From Anabaena sp. PCC 7108 (GTDB lineage: Bacteria; Cyanobacteriota; Cyanobacteriia; Cyanobacteriales; Nostocaceae): a DNA stretch of 64,000 nt. Under the pieces are notes generated by a model. That model searched no databases, was not told the DNA's origin, and saw only the letters and a program-made list of their open reading frames with translations. Positions within the stretch are counted from its first letter, which is position 1. Every line of letters starts with the position of its first letter. Made by a program: the position numbers and the translations under genes. This document shows positions 44,358 through 54,255 of this stretch, piece after piece. The stretch lies in assembly GCF_000332135.1 (NCBI RefSeq), contig NZ_KB235896.1, positions 4,766,356 through 4,830,355 of the forward strand, read 5' to 3'.

Positions 44358-47070
44358 CAAAAACGCCAAAAAATCAAGACAAATCCCCCTGAGATTAGTG
44401 TTAATTATCCCCTTTGTCTTGCAAATTGTCGGTGCGGTAGGGCTAGTGGGCTATTTGTCTTACCAAACCGGACAGCAGGCGATTGCAAAACTGGCCGAGG
44501 AATTGATGACGGAGACGAGTAATCGCATTGAGCAATATCTTGATAGTTATATGGGAAAAGCTCAGGAAATCAACCGCATGAATGTGGAGGCTTTTGAGTC
44601 GGGAATCTTGGACTTGAATGATTTTAAGGCTTTGGGTAAATATTTCTATCGTCAGGTGCGAGCGTTTAATTTTGCTTATGATAACTTTGGTAGTAAAGAG
44701 GGAGGATTTATTGGTAGTGGTTATGAAGAAGATTACAGTTGGGGAATTGTAGAAATTCTTCCACATAGCAATAAAAGATATGGCTATTCAGTAGATGATC
44801 AAGGTAATCGGGTCAATTTACGCTACACAATAGAAGATCCAGAGGTAATTAATTCTGCTTGGTACTTAGATGCAGTAAAAGCAGGTAAACCCATTTGGAG
44901 TTCTATTTACAATCAGGGAGATGCAGCTACTTTCTTCAGCATTTCAGCCAGCACTCCAGTTTATGACAAACAGAAAAATTTTCTGGGTGTATTTGGTATT
45001 GATCTTGAACTTAATAAAATTAGCCAATTTCTGAAAACACTGAATAAAAAAAACTCAGGTGACATCTTCATTATAGAGCGATCAGGATTACTTGTTGCTA
45101 GTACATCGAATGAATCTCCCGCACCTATTGTCAATCGCAAAGCCACAAGACTGAAAGCCTTGAATAGTCGTGAAATAGTCATTCGTGATTTGACTGGGGA
45201 GTTAATAAAACTATTTGGTAGTTTAAAAGCAATTAATAAACCACAATCACTCCGCCCTAATCTTGATCAAAATCCTTTTGTTCGCGTCATCCCCTATCGA
45301 GATAAATATGGTTTGGATTGGGTAGTAGTGATGGTCATTCCAGAAACTCAATTCCTGGGAGAAATTCAAGCTAATACCAAGACAACTATTTTACTGTGTC
45401 TCTTAACTTTAATTCTCGCTACAGGATTAGGAATTATTACCTCAAATTTGATTGCTAAACCGATTAAGCTATTAAGTCAAGCTAGTAGAGCGATCGCTAT
45501 TGGTGAACTTAGTCAGATCGTAGACATCAAAGGAGTTTCTGAACTAGAAAATTTGGCTGATTCATTTAATAGTATGGCTCTTCAGTTACAAACATCTTTT
45601 GAAACTTTAGAACATCGTGTAAAAGAACGCACAGCAGAATTAGTAATTGCTAAAGAAAAAGCAGAAGTAGCAAATCAGGCTAAAAGTATATTTATTGCCA
45701 ATATGAGCCATGAATTACGCTCACCTCTTAATGCTATTCTCGGCTTTTCCCAATTAATATTACGTTCTCACAATTTACCTTCTGAGCAATATGAAAATAT
45801 AGGTATCATTTATCGTAGTGGTGAGTATTTACTAACATTAATTAATAATGTTTTGGATTTATCTAAAATAGAAGCAGGTAAAACTACCCTGAATCCGACG
45901 GATTTTGACCTTTATCGATTGCTAGATGATTTAGAAGATATGTTCCATTTACGAGCCAGTAATCAAGGCTTAAATTTAATATTTCAACGAAGTGAAAATG
46001 TCCCTCGTTATATTTGCACTGATGAAGTAAAACTCCGACAAGTGTTAATTAATCTAATTGGTAATTCTATCAAATTTACTCAGTCAGGAGGAATTATTTT
46101 AACTGTAAATAATAACAGTGAAGAAATCATAGATATTTTGACTCTTGATTTTCAAGTTCGTGATACAGGAATGGGTATTGCCGCAGCAGAAATATCTAAA
46201 TTATTTGAGGCTTTTTCCCAAGCGCAAGCTGGAAAAGAAATGCAGGAAGGAACGGGTTTAGGTTTAGCAATTAGTAAAAAGTTTGTACAGTTGATGGGGG
46301 GAGATATTGCTGTTGAAAGTGAATTAGGAAAAGGAACAACATTTAAATTTTTTATTCAAGCTAAATTAGGTCAACAAAGTAATAGCAGTGCTTTAGAAGA
46401 ACATCCACAAGTGTTAGGACTTGTACCAGGACAACTTACCTATAAAATCTTAACAGTAGATGATAAACCTATTAATCGTCAGTTGTTGTTTCGGCTTTTA
46501 GAACCATTAGGTTTTGAGATGAAAGAAGCTAGTAACGGACAAGAGGCCATAACTATTTGGGATGAATGGGAACCCCATTTGATTTGGATGGATATGAGAA
46601 TGCCTGTTATGGATGGTTACGAAGCCACTAAGCATATTAAATCCACCACCAAAGGCAATGCTACCGCTGTAATTGCCGTCACAGCCAGCGTTTTAGAAGA
46701 AGAGAAAGCGATAGTGCTTTCTGCCGGTTGTGATGATTTTCTACGGAAACCTTTTGCCGAACACACAATTTTTGATGTACTCGCTAAACATCTTGGTGTC
46801 AAGTATATATTTGCTGAAAATCATTCTGAAAAGTCAGAACCTATAGAAGAAAAATCTTTAACATCTGATAGTCTAACTTGTATGGATCAAGAATGGATTA
46901 ATCAATTTTATGAAGCAGCTTTAGAAGCCAATACAAATTTGGTTATGGAATTAGTGAAAGAAATTCCCCAAACAGAAAGTTTTTTAATTCTATCTTTAAC
47001 AAAACTTGCCCGACAATTTGAATTTGAGAAATTAGTTGATTTAGTTGAACCTTTAACAAATAATAATTAG
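44350..47070 (+). CDS. hybrid sensor histidine kinase, Cache-HAMP type
   Basis: A 906-residue protein. An N-terminal membrane helix (LVLIIPFVLQIVGAVGLVG), a periplasmic double-Cache-type sensor (about 45-330; AWYLDAVKAGKPIWSSIYNQ is typical), a second membrane helix (TTILLCLLTLILATGLGIIT), HAMP (about 365-420), HisKA with H at about 452 in NMSHELRSPLNAILGFSQ, HATPase_c (GNSIKFTQSGG, GTGLGLAIS), REC with aspartate at about 746, and the same helical tail as the preceding kinase. It overlaps the preceding gene by eight bases and is followed after 17 bases by a solute-binding lipoprotein gene, which may deliver a ligand to this sensor or its neighbours. Confidence 0.92.
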   Translation: MNSKNAKKSRQIPLRLVLIIPFVLQIVGAVGLVGYLSYQTGQQAIAKLAEELMTETSNRIEQYLDSYMGKAQEINRMNVEAFESGILDLNDFKALGKYFYRQVRAFNFAYDNFGSKEGGFIGSGYEEDYSWGIVEILPHSNKRYGYSVDDQGNRVNLRYTIEDPEVINSAWYLDAVKAGKPIWSSIYNQGDAATFFSISASTPVYDKQKNFLGVFGIDLELNKISQFLKTLNKKNSGDIFIIERSGLLVASTSNESPAPIVNRKATRLKALNSREIVIRDLTGELIKLFGSLKAINKPQSLRPNLDQNPFVRVIPYRDKYGLDWVVVMVIPETQFLGEIQANTKTTILLCLLTLILATGLGIITSNLIAKPIKLLSQASRAIAIGELSQIVDIKGVSELENLADSFNSMALQLQTSFETLEHRVKERTAELVIAKEKAEVANQAKSIFIANMSHELRSPLNAILGFSQLILRSHNLPSEQYENIGIIYRSGEYLLTLINNVLDLSKIEAGKTTLNPTDFDLYRLLDDLEDMFHLRASNQGLNLIFQRSENVPRYICTDEVKLRQVLINLIGNSIKFTQSGGIILTVNNNSEEIIDILTLDFQVRDTGMGIAAAEISKLFEAFSQAQAGKEMQEGTGLGLAISKKFVQLMGGDIAVESELGKGTTFKFFIQAKLGQQSNSSALEEHPQVLGLVPGQLTYKILTVDDKPINRQLLFRLLEPLGFEMKEASNGQEAITIWDEWEPHLIWMDMRMPVMDGYEATKHIKSTTKGNATAVIAVTASVLEEEKAIVLSAGCDDFLRKPFAEHTIFDVLAKHLGVKYIFAENHSEKSEPIEEKSLTSDSLTCMDQEWINQFYEAALEANTNLVMELVKEIPQTESFLILSLTKLARQFEFEKLVDLVEPLTNNN

Positions 47071-47087
47071 GAAATATTAAAAATTCC

Positions 47088-48068
47088 ATGATTAAAATAA
47101 TTAGATATATAAGTATTTTTTTCCTTAGTTGCTGCTTGCTAGTTGCTTGTCATACTTCAACACCAACCCAATTAAAACGCCCTCCCTTGAAAGTGCAATT
47201 TACATCTTTTATTGGAGAGTATCCAGGCATCATTGCTCAAGAAAAAGGATTCTTCAAAGCCCAAGGGGTAGATGTGGAACTAATTAATAAACGATACACC
47301 CAATTGGAAAGAGCAAATTTCAGTGCGGGTAAGTATGATGGGATTACAGTCTCCTTGGGAAGTTTTATCATCTTGAGTGCCACAAATCCTGATATCCAAA
47401 GCGTGATGGTTATAGATGAATCAACAGGAGCAGATGTAGTAGTTGCCCAACCACAAATTAAAACTGTCGCTGACTTGAAAGGGAAAAAGCTAGGTACAAA
47501 TCTAGGTGGTTTTAGCGAACTTTTCGTGACTGAGATGTTGAAAAGTTTCAACTTCACCAGCGATGATGTGAAATTGGTTAAATTAGATGCTTTAGAAATT
47601 CCTCAAGGCCTGAAAAATAATGTTATTCAAGCCGGACACACTTGGCAACCCCATCTTTCTGAAGCTATTAAATTAGGGGGACACATCATATTTACCAGCA
47701 AACAAACCCCCGGCTTGATTTTAGATCTGATTGTCTTTCGCAATGATATAATCCGCGATCGCCCTGAAGACGTTCGGGCATTTGTACGAGGATGGCTGCA
47801 AGGTGCGGCCTACTGGAAAGCCAATGTTCAGGAAGGAAACGAGATCATCAGCAAAGCCTTAAAAATTCCTCGCAATACGCTCTCTCTGGAGGGAGTAAAC
47901 CTAACTGATTTAGGTGAAAATCAAAAATTATTTCAATCTAGCAACCCTAATTCTATTTACAAAACTGCCCAGATATATGCAGACTTTTTTATTCGCTCTG
48001 GAAATGTGACGCGCATTCCTGAGCTAAAAAGTTTGTTCAATTCTTCGTTTTTGAACTCTCACTCCTAA
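47088..48068 (+). CDS. SsuA/NMT1-like solute-binding lipoprotein
   Basis: A 326-residue periplasmic binding protein. The signal ends with lipobox LLVAC (Cys21). The mature part has the NMT1/THI5-like fold: FTSFIGEYPGIIAQEKGFFK, VDVELINKRYTQLERANFSA, TVADLKGKKLGTNLGGFSEL and a long C-terminal helical part. Relatives bind taurine, alkylsulfonates, nitrate or pyrimidine precursors; the ligand is not predictable. No permease or ATPase gene is nearby. It lies between a Cache kinase and a Cache diguanylate cyclase, so it is more likely to be part of a sensing system than of transport. Confidence 0.88.
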   Translation: MIKIIRYISIFFLSCCLLVACHTSTPTQLKRPPLKVQFTSFIGEYPGIIAQEKGFFKAQGVDVELINKRYTQLERANFSAGKYDGITVSLGSFIILSATNPDIQSVMVIDESTGADVVVAQPQIKTVADLKGKKLGTNLGGFSELFVTEMLKSFNFTSDDVKLVKLDALEIPQGLKNNVIQAGHTWQPHLSEAIKLGGHIIFTSKQTPGLILDLIVFRNDIIRDRPEDVRAFVRGWLQGAAYWKANVQEGNEIISKALKIPRNTLSLEGVNLTDLGENQKLFQSSNPNSIYKTAQIYADFFIRSGNVTRIPELKSLFNSSFLNSHS

Positions 48069-48077
48069 TTTAAGACT

Positions 48078-49829
48078 ATGGGCATCCGTACAAAGTTGAT
48101 CGCGTCGTTTTTCGTTGTTGCTTTGATTCCATTGCTGCTACTGACATTTATCAACAAACAGACAACTGAAAAAGCACTAACTGACAACGCTAAACAAGCC
48201 CTATCTGCGGCGGCTAAAGAAACAGCTAACAGAATAGATGCCTTTATTGATGGAAATCTCAATGCCGTGCGCGTAGAGGCGATTTTACCAGGTTTGGCAC
48301 GCTACCTTAGCCTCACTCCAAAACAGCGAGATGATAGCCCCGAAATGCAATTGGCGATAGAAACATTAATTCGTCTCAGTCGCAAAGATATGCTCAATGT
48401 TCTCTCCTATGCTTTGCTTGACTTAAAGGGTAAAAATGTATTGGATACGAAAACATCGAATATTAGTAAAGATGAATCAGTAGAAAATTATTTTAAAGAA
48501 CCTCTGAAAACTGGGTTCTCCTTTGTTTCTAGCATGAAGCTATCGCCGACAATTCCTGACCTGATTACCGTATTTTTTAGCAGTCCAGTTCGCAATGCCA
48601 AGGGAGATATATTGGGTGTACTGCGTGTTTCATACAATGCTACTGTTGTGCAGCAATTAGTAACTCGACGAACTGAACAGGCTGGGGCAAAATCTTTTGC
48701 TATTCTTTTAGATGAAAATAATATTTATCTGGCACATAGCACTGCACCAAAACTAATTTTTAAATCAATTGTGCCTCTGCCTACCGATGTTGTAACTCAA
48801 CTGCAATGGGAAGGACGTTTGCCCAATTTTCCTGTTAAAGAATTGGCAACTAATGAATCAAAACTTAAGCAAGCATTGGATCATAAGCAGCCCTATGTAA
48901 TTTCATCTTTAGAAGCAGCAGGTAATCAAGTTGATCTGATTGCGATCGCTTATTTGCAATATAAACCTTGGTCTGTTTTGTTCGCCCAGCCCCTGGCTGT
49001 TGCCTTAGCACCCGTAGAAAAGCAAATTCGTGACGCAATGTTTCTATTTTCATTGATCGCCTCAGTAGTGACAATCATCGCTTTTGTCATTGGGCAACTG
49101 GTAACAAAGCAAATAATTTACCTTAATAATATAGTTTCCCATTTTACCGCAGGTAACTTAGATATCCGCGTCAAAATCAACTCAAAAGACGAAATAGGTC
49201 AACTGGCAAAATCGTTTAATAATATGGCATTGCAGTTACAGACCTCTTTTGAAACTTTGGAACATCGAGTCCAAGAACGCACCGAAGAGCTAGTTATTGC
49301 CAATCGTAAATTGGAGTTGTTGGCAAATATGGATGGGTTAACTCAGATTGCTAATCGCCGCTGTTTTGATCACTATCTAGCTTTAGAACATACACGGCAT
49401 CAACGGGAACAAAATCCCCTGGCACTGATCATGATTGATATTGATTACTTTAAGGTTTATAACGATAGTTATGGACATCAAGGTGGCGATGAATGTTTGA
49501 TTAAAGTAGCACAGGAAATTGCCAAAGTTACTCAACGCCCGACTGATTTAGTTGCCCGCTACGGTGGTGAAGAGTTTGCTGTAATTTTGAGTAATACTGA
49601 TATCAAAGGGGCGCTTAAGGTTGCCAAGACGATTCAAACTGCGATCGCTTCTTTGCAGATTCCCCATCAGAATTCTCAAGTGAGTAATTACATCACCCTG
49701 AGTATGGGGGTTGCCAGTCTGGTTCCTACCTTAGAACAAAATTTAGAAACTCTGATTTCCTATGCTGATCAAGCCTTGTATGCAGCTAAAGAGCAGGGAC
49801 GCAATCGAGCGATCGCTCATCGCTACTAA
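48078..49829 (+). CDS. Cache-HAMP diguanylate cyclase (GGDEF)
   Basis: A 583-residue protein. A first helix (LIASFFVVALIPLLLLTFIN), a periplasmic Cache-type region (about 35-310), a second helix (FLFSLIASVVTIIAFVIGQL), HAMP (about 345-400), then a GGDEF domain. The active loop is RYGGEEFAVIL (about 493-503), which is catalytically competent, and the inhibitory I-site RxxD is present as RPTD five residues before it. Product: cyclic di-GMP. The HAMP-to-linker text (FNNMALQLQTSFETLEHRVQ) is nearly the same as in the Cache-HAMP kinase, pointing to shared origin. The stop codon falls within sequence homologous to the hybrid kinases, so the last codons are a fusion product (see the pseudogene that follows). 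Confidence 0.92.
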   Translation: MGIRTKLIASFFVVALIPLLLLTFINKQTTEKALTDNAKQALSAAAKETANRIDAFIDGNLNAVRVEAILPGLARYLSLTPKQRDDSPEMQLAIETLIRLSRKDMLNVLSYALLDLKGKNVLDTKTSNISKDESVENYFKEPLKTGFSFVSSMKLSPTIPDLITVFFSSPVRNAKGDILGVLRVSYNATVVQQLVTRRTEQAGAKSFAILLDENNIYLAHSTAPKLIFKSIVPLPTDVVTQLQWEGRLPNFPVKELATNESKLKQALDHKQPYVISSLEAAGNQVDLIAIAYLQYKPWSVLFAQPLAVALAPVEKQIRDAMFLFSLIASVVTIIAFVIGQLVTKQIIYLNNIVSHFTAGNLDIRVKINSKDEIGQLAKSFNNMALQLQTSFETLEHRVQERTEELVIANRKLELLANMDGLTQIANRRCFDHYLALEHTRHQREQNPLALIMIDIDYFKVYNDSYGHQGGDECLIKVAQEIAKVTQRPTDLVARYGGEEFAVILSNTDIKGALKVAKTIQTAIASLQIPHQNSQVSNYITLSMGVASLVPTLEQNLETLISYADQALYAAKEQGRNRAIAHRY

Positions 49830-50272
49830 GTACATTAAATCCACCACCAAAGGCAATGCTACCGCTGTAATTGCCGTTACAGCCAGCATTTTAGAAAAAG
49901 AGAAAGCGATCGTTCTTTCTACTGGTTGTGATCACTTCCGATACAAACCCTTTGCTGAACACACAATTTTTGATGCACTAGCTAAACATCTTGGTGTAAG
50001 CTATATCTTTGCTGAAACGCGATCGCTTATATTAGATAATTCAGCAGAAAACGCTTTTACATCCCAAAATTTGACTTGTATGTCTAGCGAATGGATTACT
50101 CAGTTATATGAAGCTGCTATTGAGGCTAATACCAACCTCGTCTTGCAACTAGATAGGAGAAATTCCCGAAACAGAACATCGCCTAGCACAAGCTTTGGCG
50201 AAAATTGCGCGTCAATTTGAATTTGAGCAGCTTGTTGACTTAGCCGAACCCATAATAAGCAATGAATCTTGA
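49824..50272 (+). pseudogene. C-terminal remnant of a third hybrid histidine kinase
   Basis: From about 49824 the DNA reads, in another frame than the cyclase, TKYIKSTTKGNATAVIAVTA, then PFAEHTIFDALAKHLGVSYI and SSEWITQLYEAAIEANTNLV, the end of a REC domain and tail as in the two kinases upstream. Around 50150 the frame shifts, after which IPETEHRLAQALAKIARQFE continues to a TGA at 50270-50272. The kinase core and the phospho-acceptor aspartate are missing. An ATG-started frame (49762-50220) covers only part of it and should not be annotated as a gene. Confidence 0.9.
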
Positions 50273-51665
50273 TTATCAACCGGAAAACAAAGGTAACATT
50301 CTCCTAGTAGATGACATTCCAGAGAACTTACAATTACTCAGCGATTTACTGGTTAAACTCGGCTACACTGTTCGCAGCGTCACCAGTGGGCGAATGGCTC
50401 TAAAAACAGTGAAGGTGAAGCGACCAGATGTCATCCTCTTAGATATCAAAATGCCAGAAATGGATGGATATCAAGTCTGTCAAGCTCTCAAAGCTGATGA
50501 GAATTTACATAATATTCCCGTTATTTTTATTAGTGCTTTAGATGATGTATTCGATAAAGTAACAGCCTTTAAGTCAGGTGGTATAGACTACATTACAAAA
50601 CCTTTTCAAATCGAAGAAGTAGTAGCGCGTCTAGAAAATCAATTAACCATTCAACGTCAACAACGCCTTTTAGAACAAGAAGTTGCTAACCGCAGAGAAA
50701 CAGAAGAGGTACTTTATCAGTCCAGAGCTTTCCTATCAAGCGTTTTGAACAGTTCCCTTGATGGTATTGCCGCTATGCAAGCTATCCGTGACCCTGCAAC
50801 GGGCGATATTGAGGATTTTCGTTGCTTAGTCGTCAACCCGGTTATCGCTAGAGCATTTGGTCGTAGTCGTGAGGAAATGATCGGTAAGTTGGTGCTAAAA
50901 AAATTTGTGAACCGTCTTGACCCAGAACTCTTTGAGCGTTTTGTTGATGTTGTCGAGATGGGTGAACCTCTAGAACAAGATTTTTACTACCCATCAGGAA
51001 ATTCTTATTGGTTCCACTTTGTGGCGGTAAAGTTAGCTGATGGTTTTGCTATTACTATCCGTGATATCACTGCCCGGAAACAAACTGAACTGGCTTTGCA
51101 AGATGCTAATCATCAACTTGAATTACTGGCAAATTTAGATGCTTTAACTCAAGTGGCTAATCGTCGTTGTTTTAATAATCGTCTCAAACAGGAATGGCAG
51201 CAACTAGCCCAAGAACAGCAGCCACTTTCCTTAATTCTACTCGATATTGATGTCTTCAAACGCTATAACGATTGCTACGGTCATTTAGCTGGTGATGATT
51301 GTCTCTTCAAAATCTCCCAAGTCTTGTATCAATTTATTCGTCATCAAGATATCAATCGTCCTCCTGATTTGGTGGCGCGTTACGGTGGAGAAGAATTTAC
51401 CGTACTGCTCCCACATACGGATTTAGAAGGAGCGATTAAGGTAGCAGCCAGAATTCAACAAGCAATTCATGATCTGGCGATTCCTCATGAACAATCTAAT
51501 GTCAAAGATATCGTCACAGTTAGTCTGGGAATTGCCTCTGTTGTACCAAAGTTGGAAGTTAAACCAGATACAATCATTGCTTATGCTGATCAAGCTTTAT
51601 ACGAGGCTAAACAACAAGGGCGCGATCGCTATTGTACATACGCTTATCCCTCTGTGCAGCGATAA
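50262..51665 (+). CDS. response regulator with PAS-like and GGDEF domains
   Basis: A 467-residue PleD-like protein. REC spans about 10-125 with the acceptor aspartate near residue 66 ([17 protein letters not shown]). A PAS-like region follows (about 150-275; [39 protein letters not shown]), then GGDEF with active loop [12 protein letters not shown] (about 371) and I-site RPPD just before it. It should make cyclic di-GMP when phosphorylated. Its start overlaps the end of the kinase remnant in the same way that the second kinase overlaps the first, so it was probably the output partner of the lost third kinase. Confidence 0.93.
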   Translation: MNLDYQPENKGNILLVDDIPENLQLLSDLLVKLGYTVRSVTSGRMALKTVKVKRPDVILLDIKMPEMDGYQVCQALKADENLHNIPVIFISALDDVFDKVTAFKSGGIDYITKPFQIEEVVARLENQLTIQRQQRLLEQEVANRRETEEVLYQSRAFLSSVLNSSLDGIAAMQAIRDPATGDIEDFRCLVVNPVIARAFGRSREEMIGKLVLKKFVNRLDPELFERFVDVVEMGEPLEQDFYYPSGNSYWFHFVAVKLADGFAITIRDITARKQTELALQDANHQLELLANLDALTQVANRRCFNNRLKQEWQQLAQEQQPLSLILLDIDVFKRYNDCYGHLAGDDCLFKISQVLYQFIRHQDINRPPDLVARYGGEEFTVLLPHTDLEGAIKVAARIQQAIHDLAIPHEQSNVKDIVTVSLGIASVVPKLEVKPDTIIAYADQALYEAKQQGRDRYCTYAYPSVQR

Positions 51666-51756
51666 TGACCAATACTAATAATCCTTCTTCAGAGATAGAT
51701 TTTTTTTATTAGCGTTTTTGTTAAGATTAATAAAATTTTTCCAAAAAAAGACCACT

Positions 51757-52809
51757 ATGGCTTTATACGCAGAATTGCATCGGCATCTAGGTGGTTCAGT
51801 TGTACCTCGTGTATTATGGCGATATTTCCAGCGCCATTCCACTGAGTTAATTTCTCGCTTTACTGAATATTCAGAATTTGAAGATTTTTATACCCGTCCC
51901 CGTAACACTTTAGATGAATATCTGGAATTACACACCTTAGTTGAAAGTGTGCAAACGGTAGCAACTTTACCTTACTTTATCTACCGCTTGCTGCGGGGTG
52001 CTTATATATTTGAAAATTTGGCTTATCTGGAATTGCGTTACACTCCCTATTTGCGGACTCCTGAACATCTAAATCAAGCCGAAAGAATTGATAAGATGGC
52101 GGAAATTGTGAATATTGTCGGGAAATCTAGCCATTTGCCCGAATATCCCATTGTCACCAGCCAAATTCTCTGTATGCACTCACGATTACCTTATGAAGTC
52201 AATAAGGCAATTGTTGATTTAGCAGCGCAAAATCCAAATTATGTCTGTGCGGTAGATATTGCGGGGGGCGATAGTTACTATGCTGAACGTATGGAAGAAT
52301 GGATTAGTTTATATAATTATGCCCAAACTGTAGGCGTAAAAACCACAGGACATCTTTATGAAACTACCGCAGGTTGCTATCCAGAACTTTTACCCTATTT
52401 AATGAGAATTGGTCACGGTATCCAAATTCCCCTACTTTACCCAGAATTACTTAAAGATGTAGCTAAACGGGGACAGTGTTTGGAAGTTTGTCCCACAACT
52501 TACTTAAAAACAGGAACTTTACAGGATATCCGTCAACTCAAATTAGTTTTTGACCGTTGTTTTGAAGCTGGTGTAGATATTGCCATATGTACAGATAACG
52601 CTGGTTTGCACAATGTCCGCTTACCCTTTGAGTATGAAAATCTCTTGACTTACGACATTATCAATTTTGCCCAGTTAAAAGCTTGTCAAGATGCAGCTTT
52701 CCGTCATGCGTTTGCTTGGCCTTATACTCAACGTCCTGCATCTTTATTAAATGGTTTGTTGAAGCCGGAACCAGATCAGGTTTTGGCAATGCAGGACTAT
52801 AGCAGGTGA
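51757..52809 (+). CDS. adenosine deaminase-like metal-dependent hydrolase
   Basis: About 350 residues from the ATG at 51757 (a TTG at 51718 would add 13 unlikely residues). The metal-binding HxH appears as ELHRHLGGS (about 5-13). HLYETTA supplies the histidine and glutamate equivalent to the catalytic pair, and IGHGIQIP the next histidine. The usual second aspartate motif reads CTDNAG instead of STDDP, so one acidic residue differs. It may act on adenosine or a related purine; the substrate is uncertain. It follows the signalling cluster but is separated by about 90 bases. Downstream lie a heptamer repeat, a dispersed repeat and a strong terminator. Confidence 0.8.
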   Translation: MALYAELHRHLGGSVVPRVLWRYFQRHSTELISRFTEYSEFEDFYTRPRNTLDEYLELHTLVESVQTVATLPYFIYRLLRGAYIFENLAYLELRYTPYLRTPEHLNQAERIDKMAEIVNIVGKSSHLPEYPIVTSQILCMHSRLPYEVNKAIVDLAAQNPNYVCAVDIAGGDSYYAERMEEWISLYNYAQTVGVKTTGHLYETTAGCYPELLPYLMRIGHGIQIPLLYPELLKDVAKRGQCLEVCPTTYLKTGTLQDIRQLKLVFDRCFEAGVDIAICTDNAGLHNVRLPFEYENLLTYDIINFAQLKACQDAAFRHAFAWPYTQRPASLLNGLLKPEPDQVLAMQDYSR

Positions 52810-52830
52810 CAGGTGACAGGTGACAGAGCT

Positions 52831-52898
52831 AAAAGTCTTTTGGTGTGTAAGTTTTATCATTAGTTGATGTCCTAACCGCCTTGTCCGTTGCTATGAAG
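52831..52898 (+). repeat. 68-bp dispersed repeat, copy 2
   Basis: Pairs with 31775-31842, 60 of 68 positions identical by hand count, no indels. The conserved words aaaagtcttttggtgt, gttttatcat and gtccgttgctat are spread along its whole length. Confidence 0.8.
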
Positions 52899-52921
52899 AA
52901 AGAATATTACAGATGTTGACT

Positions 52922-52952
52922 ATCCCCTACTTGAATGCGGGGGATTTTTTTT
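52922..52952 (+). terminator. rho-independent terminator
   Basis: ATCCCC (52922-52927) and GGGGAT (52940-52945) with a 12-nt loop, followed by eight T. It lies about 110 bases beyond the deaminase stop and just after the dispersed repeat. Confidence 0.75.
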
Positions 52953-53388
52953 GAGCATATTAACGGTTTTTGCCTGTTTTACCCGTTACAAGTGACATTG
53001 TAGTCAATGTTATTATTTATATATGCCAATCCTGATTAATTCGTAAAAATAAAATTGTCTATTTCTGGCCTCAAAAGCAGGAAGTTAGCATTAAGAAAGA
53101 CATAATTGATGAGTTAAACGAATATATCAAGATAACGACTAGATTAAAATAAGTTTTTTGGACATTACAGCTATCTTTTTGTCTAAAAAAACCTATATTT
53201 TCGGCAATTTTCAAGTCATTAGTGAGATCATTTATAATAAAGATAGGTAATATATTGGTGTGAAAGGTTTCCGTTAAAAAGATCACTTTAGAGAATACAT
53301 CTTTTGACATTAGGGCTAAATGCGAATTTTCTCTCTTTATGCCTGGGGTTGCCTTTTCTAAAGACAGCTAAATATAAGGAGAATTATC

Positions 53389-54123
53389 ATGTTATTAGAT
53401 AATAATTCCCTAAGGTCAAAGAATAAACTGCTTGCTGCTTTGCCTAAATCTGATTTTGAGCATCTTGCTCCACATTTAGAACTTGTATCGCTCTCATCTG
53501 GGCAAAATATTTTCGAGGCAGAAGAACCAATCAAATACATCTATTTTCCTGAAACAGCAGTCATTTCCCTACTTTGTATTATGGACAACGGCTCATCAGT
53601 AGAAGTTGGTTTAGTGAGTAAAGAAGGTATGGCTGGTATACCCGTTATTTTGGGAGATGACATCACAAATATAACTGCAAATGCCCAAGTTCCGGGCAAT
53701 GCGTTGCGAATTGATGCAGATCAAGTTAAAACCGAATTTGATCGGGGAGGAGCGATTCAAAACTTGCTACTGCGCTATGTAAAAACTGTCTACATTGAAA
53801 TTGCACAAAGCGCTGCTTGTAACCGACTACATACGTTAGAAGAGCGACTTTCTCGGTGGTTATTGACAGTGGCTGACCGTCTACATTCAGATGAATTTCC
53901 TCTAACTCAAGAATTTATCTCTCATATGTTGGGTGTACGTCGGTCTGGTGTTACAGTTGCAGCGAATACCCTCAGTAAAGCAGGCATGATTAATTACCAT
54001 CGCGGTAATATTAAGATTATCAATCGAGAAGCTTTAGAGGAGAGTTCCTGTGAGTGTTATAAAGTCATCAAGAATGAATATGCACGGTTAATAGGCAATT
54101 TACCTCAACATAATTGCGATTGA
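53389..54123 (+). CDS. Crp/Fnr-family transcriptional regulator
   Basis: A 244-residue regulator. The cyclic-nucleotide-binding-like domain covers about 15-130 (LELVSLSSGQNIFEAEEPIK, PETAVISLLCIMDNGSSVEV). The C-terminal winged helix has EFISHMLGVRRSGVTVAANT as helix-turn-helix. The typical cAMP-phosphate Arg-Ser pair is not obvious, so the ligand is unclear. The end holds a CEC pair. An aaggaga sequence at ideal spacing precedes the ATG. A single-domain response regulator follows 132 bases later. Confidence 0.88.
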   Translation: MLLDNNSLRSKNKLLAALPKSDFEHLAPHLELVSLSSGQNIFEAEEPIKYIYFPETAVISLLCIMDNGSSVEVGLVSKEGMAGIPVILGDDITNITANAQVPGNALRIDADQVKTEFDRGGAIQNLLLRYVKTVYIEIAQSAACNRLHTLEERLSRWLLTVADRLHSDEFPLTQEFISHMLGVRRSGVTVAANTLSKAGMINYHRGNIKIINREALEESSCECYKVIKNEYARLIGNLPQHNCD

Positions 54124-54255
54124 ATCTTTTGGGCTTCTATGTACGAAACCGGACAGACAGCCAACATTTGCTTTGCATAATATAAAGGAGCATATAGTTT
54201 TTGATTCCTTTATTTTTACAAATCAAACTGTTAAAAATAAAAGCAGGTAAGATTC

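Larger units (their letters stand above)
52810..53388. other. long intergenic region with repeats and a terminator
   Basis: Begins with tandem aggtgac units (52804-52827), then the 68-bp dispersed repeat (52831-52898) and the terminator at 52922-52952. Beyond about 52960 it is AT-rich, with no supported gene; a minus-strand frame at 53071-53310 is unlikely. The regulator gene at 53389 has its leader here. Confidence 0.5.

Noticed and set aside
49762-50220. 152-codon frame starting inside the diguanylate cyclase
   Set aside because: Its ATG lies in the cyclase in another frame; the rest is the remnant of a hybrid kinase, annotated as a pseudogene.
53071-53310. 79-codon minus-strand frame in the gap upstream of the Crp-family gene
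   Set aside because: No ribosome binding site, no recognisable pattern, AT-rich gap; within chance length.
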